From Gemmatimonadota bacterium (GTDB lineage: Bacteria > Latescibacterota > UBA2968 > UBA8231), in assembly GCA_026706505.1 (NCBI GenBank), contig JAPOYQ010000458.1, positions 3,526 to 10,636 on the forward strand: a stretch of 7,111 nt of DNA, given 5' to 3'. Of the stretch, positions 5,549-7,111 are shown piece after piece (positions within the stretch are counted from its first letter, which is position 1; every line of letters begins with the position of its first letter). Position numbers and translations under genes: made by a program. A model generated the notes under the pieces. It worked only from the letters and a program-made list of their open reading frames with translations. It made no database searches and was not told the origin of the DNA.

Positions 5549-7111
5549 TTAGTAGGCCACCGCTACCGGTACTGCCCGCCGATTGGCCTTTGAATCCCCT
5601 TTGACTTCTATGTAAATCAGGTAAAGCCCCGGCGGCACCACCGTACCTCCTTGGACGCGCCCGTCCCAAGATAGCTCAGGTCGAGAGGTTCGGTCGTAGC
5701 GTCCACTTAGGTCGGCACCCTCGTAAATCGTATGCACCAAGCGCCCGCTCAGATCGAAGACTTGTATCTGCACCTTGGCTGCGCGCGTCACGGCCACTAT
5801 GTCATAGCGCAGCTCTAGCTGATCGTTGATCTCATCCCCGTTGGGCGTGAAGGGATTGGGCTCCAAGGCAAAAGAGCCGACTAGGCTGCCCTCGGTAATG
5901 CCCGGACTCAGCACCGTGATGCCCGAAGCCGTTGGCAAGTCTCCCTCGCCCAACAATGCGGCGTTCCCCGGTGTGATCCGCTGGATGCTTCCGGGCTGAG
6001 AGGAGAGAATGGCTTGGCCGCGGAACAGCGTGCTATAGAGCAGTACCTGCCCGCGGAAGTAGATTTTCAGCAGTCGTTCGCTCCCACCTTCCACCGGCTC
6101 AACTTGGGGAAAACGGACGATAAAATTGCGATCCGTTATGGTTTGGATGGCAAAGGTGTCCCCCACTGCTGAGACCGTCGAATAGGGCAACTGCTGCACT
6201 TGGCCTTCCTCAGTCCGCACCATCGGCACGCCTCGCTGGTCGAGGATCACATCGGCGTTTAATACTTGCTCTGCAATGGTATCCGAACCATCCACAATCT
6301 CGATCCGGTCAATCCCCAAAACCCTCGTAGGCGTCCGAATTTCAAAGGTGTCGAATCCCTTGACTCCCTCGATGTTCATCAGTGCCCGCACGGCATAAGT
6401 GAAATTCACCGATTCGGAGACCTCCACTTCGCGCGGATAGATCTCGGCGATCAGATCGTCTGCGATGGGAGGTCGCAGATACTCGATTGACAATTGCTCG
6501 ACGAGCTTGGTCGCGTCGATATCGTCGTTGAGAAAGTCAATCGAAAATTGAATATAGCGCCGCGGTCCAGGCGAGATAATCGGGGTCCCACCCTCTTGGT
6601 CTCCGCGCAAGTAGGGTGCCGACCAAGGACTCCAGTTTTCTAAATCTTCCCCAATCTCTCCCTTGTCCCATACCCGAGGCGGCGAGGCCTCTAAGTCGGG
6701 CGCTAGGCTCAAGTATTCGTCGCGGCCTAGCTGGGCTTCTAGATCTATCAGCGAGGTGGATCGTTCGTCTTCGCCGATTCGCTGCACGTCTCTGCGGTAG
6801 TAGAGCAATGGGTTGGGATCGTTCCCCGTGCGGGTACGGACTAATATCTGCGATGGCTCGCCGACCGTTGGTTTGGCGACCACCCGCTTGCCAGCCGTCT
6901 GGCCGGGGTAGCGAATGATGTCCCCGGTGGTATTATCGCGACAGGCTGTCTGAAAGCACATCCACACCGTGGTATAACCCTGGCCGGGAAGGTAGAGCGA
7001 AGCGGTATCGCACTCACCCCAGTCGTCGGGTACATCCGCGGCGGTGGAAAAGGTATCGCGTTGAGTCGTACAGTCTTGATTTAACGCCTCGTCGCTGGTC
7101 TCGACGAGGCG
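5549..7111 (-). CDS. Large exported protein with FlgD-type Ig-like C-terminal domain (N-terminus outside window)
   Basis: The frame is open from the right edge (7111) to a TAA complementary to 5549-5551, giving 520 visible residues. A GTG at 6967 is in frame (visible residue 49), but coherent sequence with two more cysteines lies upstream, so it is internal and the real start is beyond the window. Visible order: residues 14-57 hold all four cysteines (14, 34, 52, 57), suggesting a disulfide-linked module. Residues about 150-215 contain N159-W-S-P-W163 and Gly-Pro-Arg-Arg-Tyr-Ile-Gln-Phe (182-189), which resembles a discoidin or galactose-binding-like sandwich. Beta-rich stretches follow. Residues about 410-520 are a FlgD-type Ig-like domain: P418-N-P-F-T-P-N-G-D, then V451-F-D-L-S-G-R, S481-W-D-G and P493-P-G-L-Y before the last strand. 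Such C-terminal domains end many secreted or surface proteins in FCB-type and candidate phyla, sometimes as sorting signals. The gene converges on the glycosyltransferase with 4 bp between stops. Function is unknown beyond surface or secreted; the C-terminal domain call is strong. Confidence 0.92.
   Translation of the reverse strand, partial: RLVETSDEALNQDCTTQRDTFSTAADVPDDWGECDTASLYLPGQGYTTVWMCFQTACRDNTTGDIIRYPGQTAGKRVVAKPTVGEPSQILVRTRTGNDPNPLLYYRRDVQRIGEDERSTSLIDLEAQLGRDEYLSLAPDLEASPPRVWDKGEIGEDLENWSPWSAPYLRGDQEGGTPIISPGPRRYIQFSIDFLNDDIDATKLVEQLSIEYLRPPIADDLIAEIYPREVEVSESVNFTYAVRALMNIEGVKGFDTFEIRTPTRVLGIDRIEIVDGSDTIAEQVLNADVILDQRGVPMVRTEEGQVQQLPYSTVSAVGDTFAIQTITDRNFIVRFPQVEPVEGGSERLLKIYFRGQVLLYSTLFRGQAILSSQPGSIQRITPGNAALLGEGDLPTASGITVLSPGITEGSLVGSFALEPNPFTPNGDEINDQLELRYDIVAVTRAAKVQIQVFDLSGRLVHTIYEGADLSGRYDRTSRPELSWDGRVQGGTVVPPGLYLIYIEVKGDSKANRRAVPVAVAY
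7085..7111. repeat. Perfect 10-bp inverted repeat at the window's right edge
   Basis: CGCCTCGTCG (7085-7094) is the exact reverse complement of 7102-7111, with a 7-nt spacer (7095-7101). It lies inside the open frame of the - strand gene and ends on the last base of the window. No T tract follows on either side, so it is not a terminator. It may be chance codon pairing in a Glu/Asp/Arg-rich stretch, or it may mark a contig break; whether the repeat continues cannot be seen. Confidence 0.7.

Noticed and set aside
5554..5591. Imperfect hairpin AGGCCA/TGGCCT as a terminator for the glycosyltransferase
   Set aside because: The stem is only 6 bp with a 24-nt loop and just three Ts follow; it lies inside the coding part of the opposite gene.
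6965..6967. GTG at 6967 as the start of the - strand gene
   Set aside because: The frame stays open upstream to the window edge with coherent sequence including two further cysteines, and the GTG is not followed by a signal peptide.

Overview
The window holds four protein-coding genes: two complete and two cut by the window ends. I see no rRNA, tRNA, CRISPR array, insertion sequence or phage gene. The DNA is moderately GC-rich. The proteins suggest an uncultivated Gram-negative (two-membrane) bacterium: there is a signal-peptide protein that looks like an outer-membrane beta-barrel, an exported protein ending in a FlgD-type Ig-like domain, and a membrane glycosyltransferase fused to TPRs. This mix is common in FCB-like and candidate phyla such as Latescibacterota, but that placement is a low-confidence guess from protein style.

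Layout. Positions 2-454 (+) are the 3' end of a gene encoding a carbohydrate-binding-like beta-sandwich. It is closed by a strong intrinsic terminator at 479-515. A separate unit then starts: 571-3291 (+) encodes a 906-residue, cysteine-free, secreted and probably outer-membrane protein of no family I recognise, with calcium-loop-like motifs in its middle. One stop codon later, in the same reading frame, comes 3301-5544 (+), a GT-C (PMT/ArnT-like) membrane glycosyltransferase with a C-terminal TPR array. Facing it, with only 4 bp between the stop codons, is 5549-7111 (-), the 3' part of a large exported protein with a cysteine-bearing segment, a galactose-binding-like segment and a FlgD-type Ig-like C-terminal domain. 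Its 5' end lies beyond the window. The window ends exactly on a perfect 10-bp inverted repeat.

How the genes may work together. All four products fit the cell envelope or surface. The two middle genes are almost certainly co-transcribed and probably translationally coupled, so the glycosyltransferase may build or modify a surface glycan linked to the barrel-like protein. This is inference from position only. No defence, mobile or biosynthetic system is visible. The most unusual item is the unrecognised surface protein tightly coupled to a TPR-glycosyltransferase.
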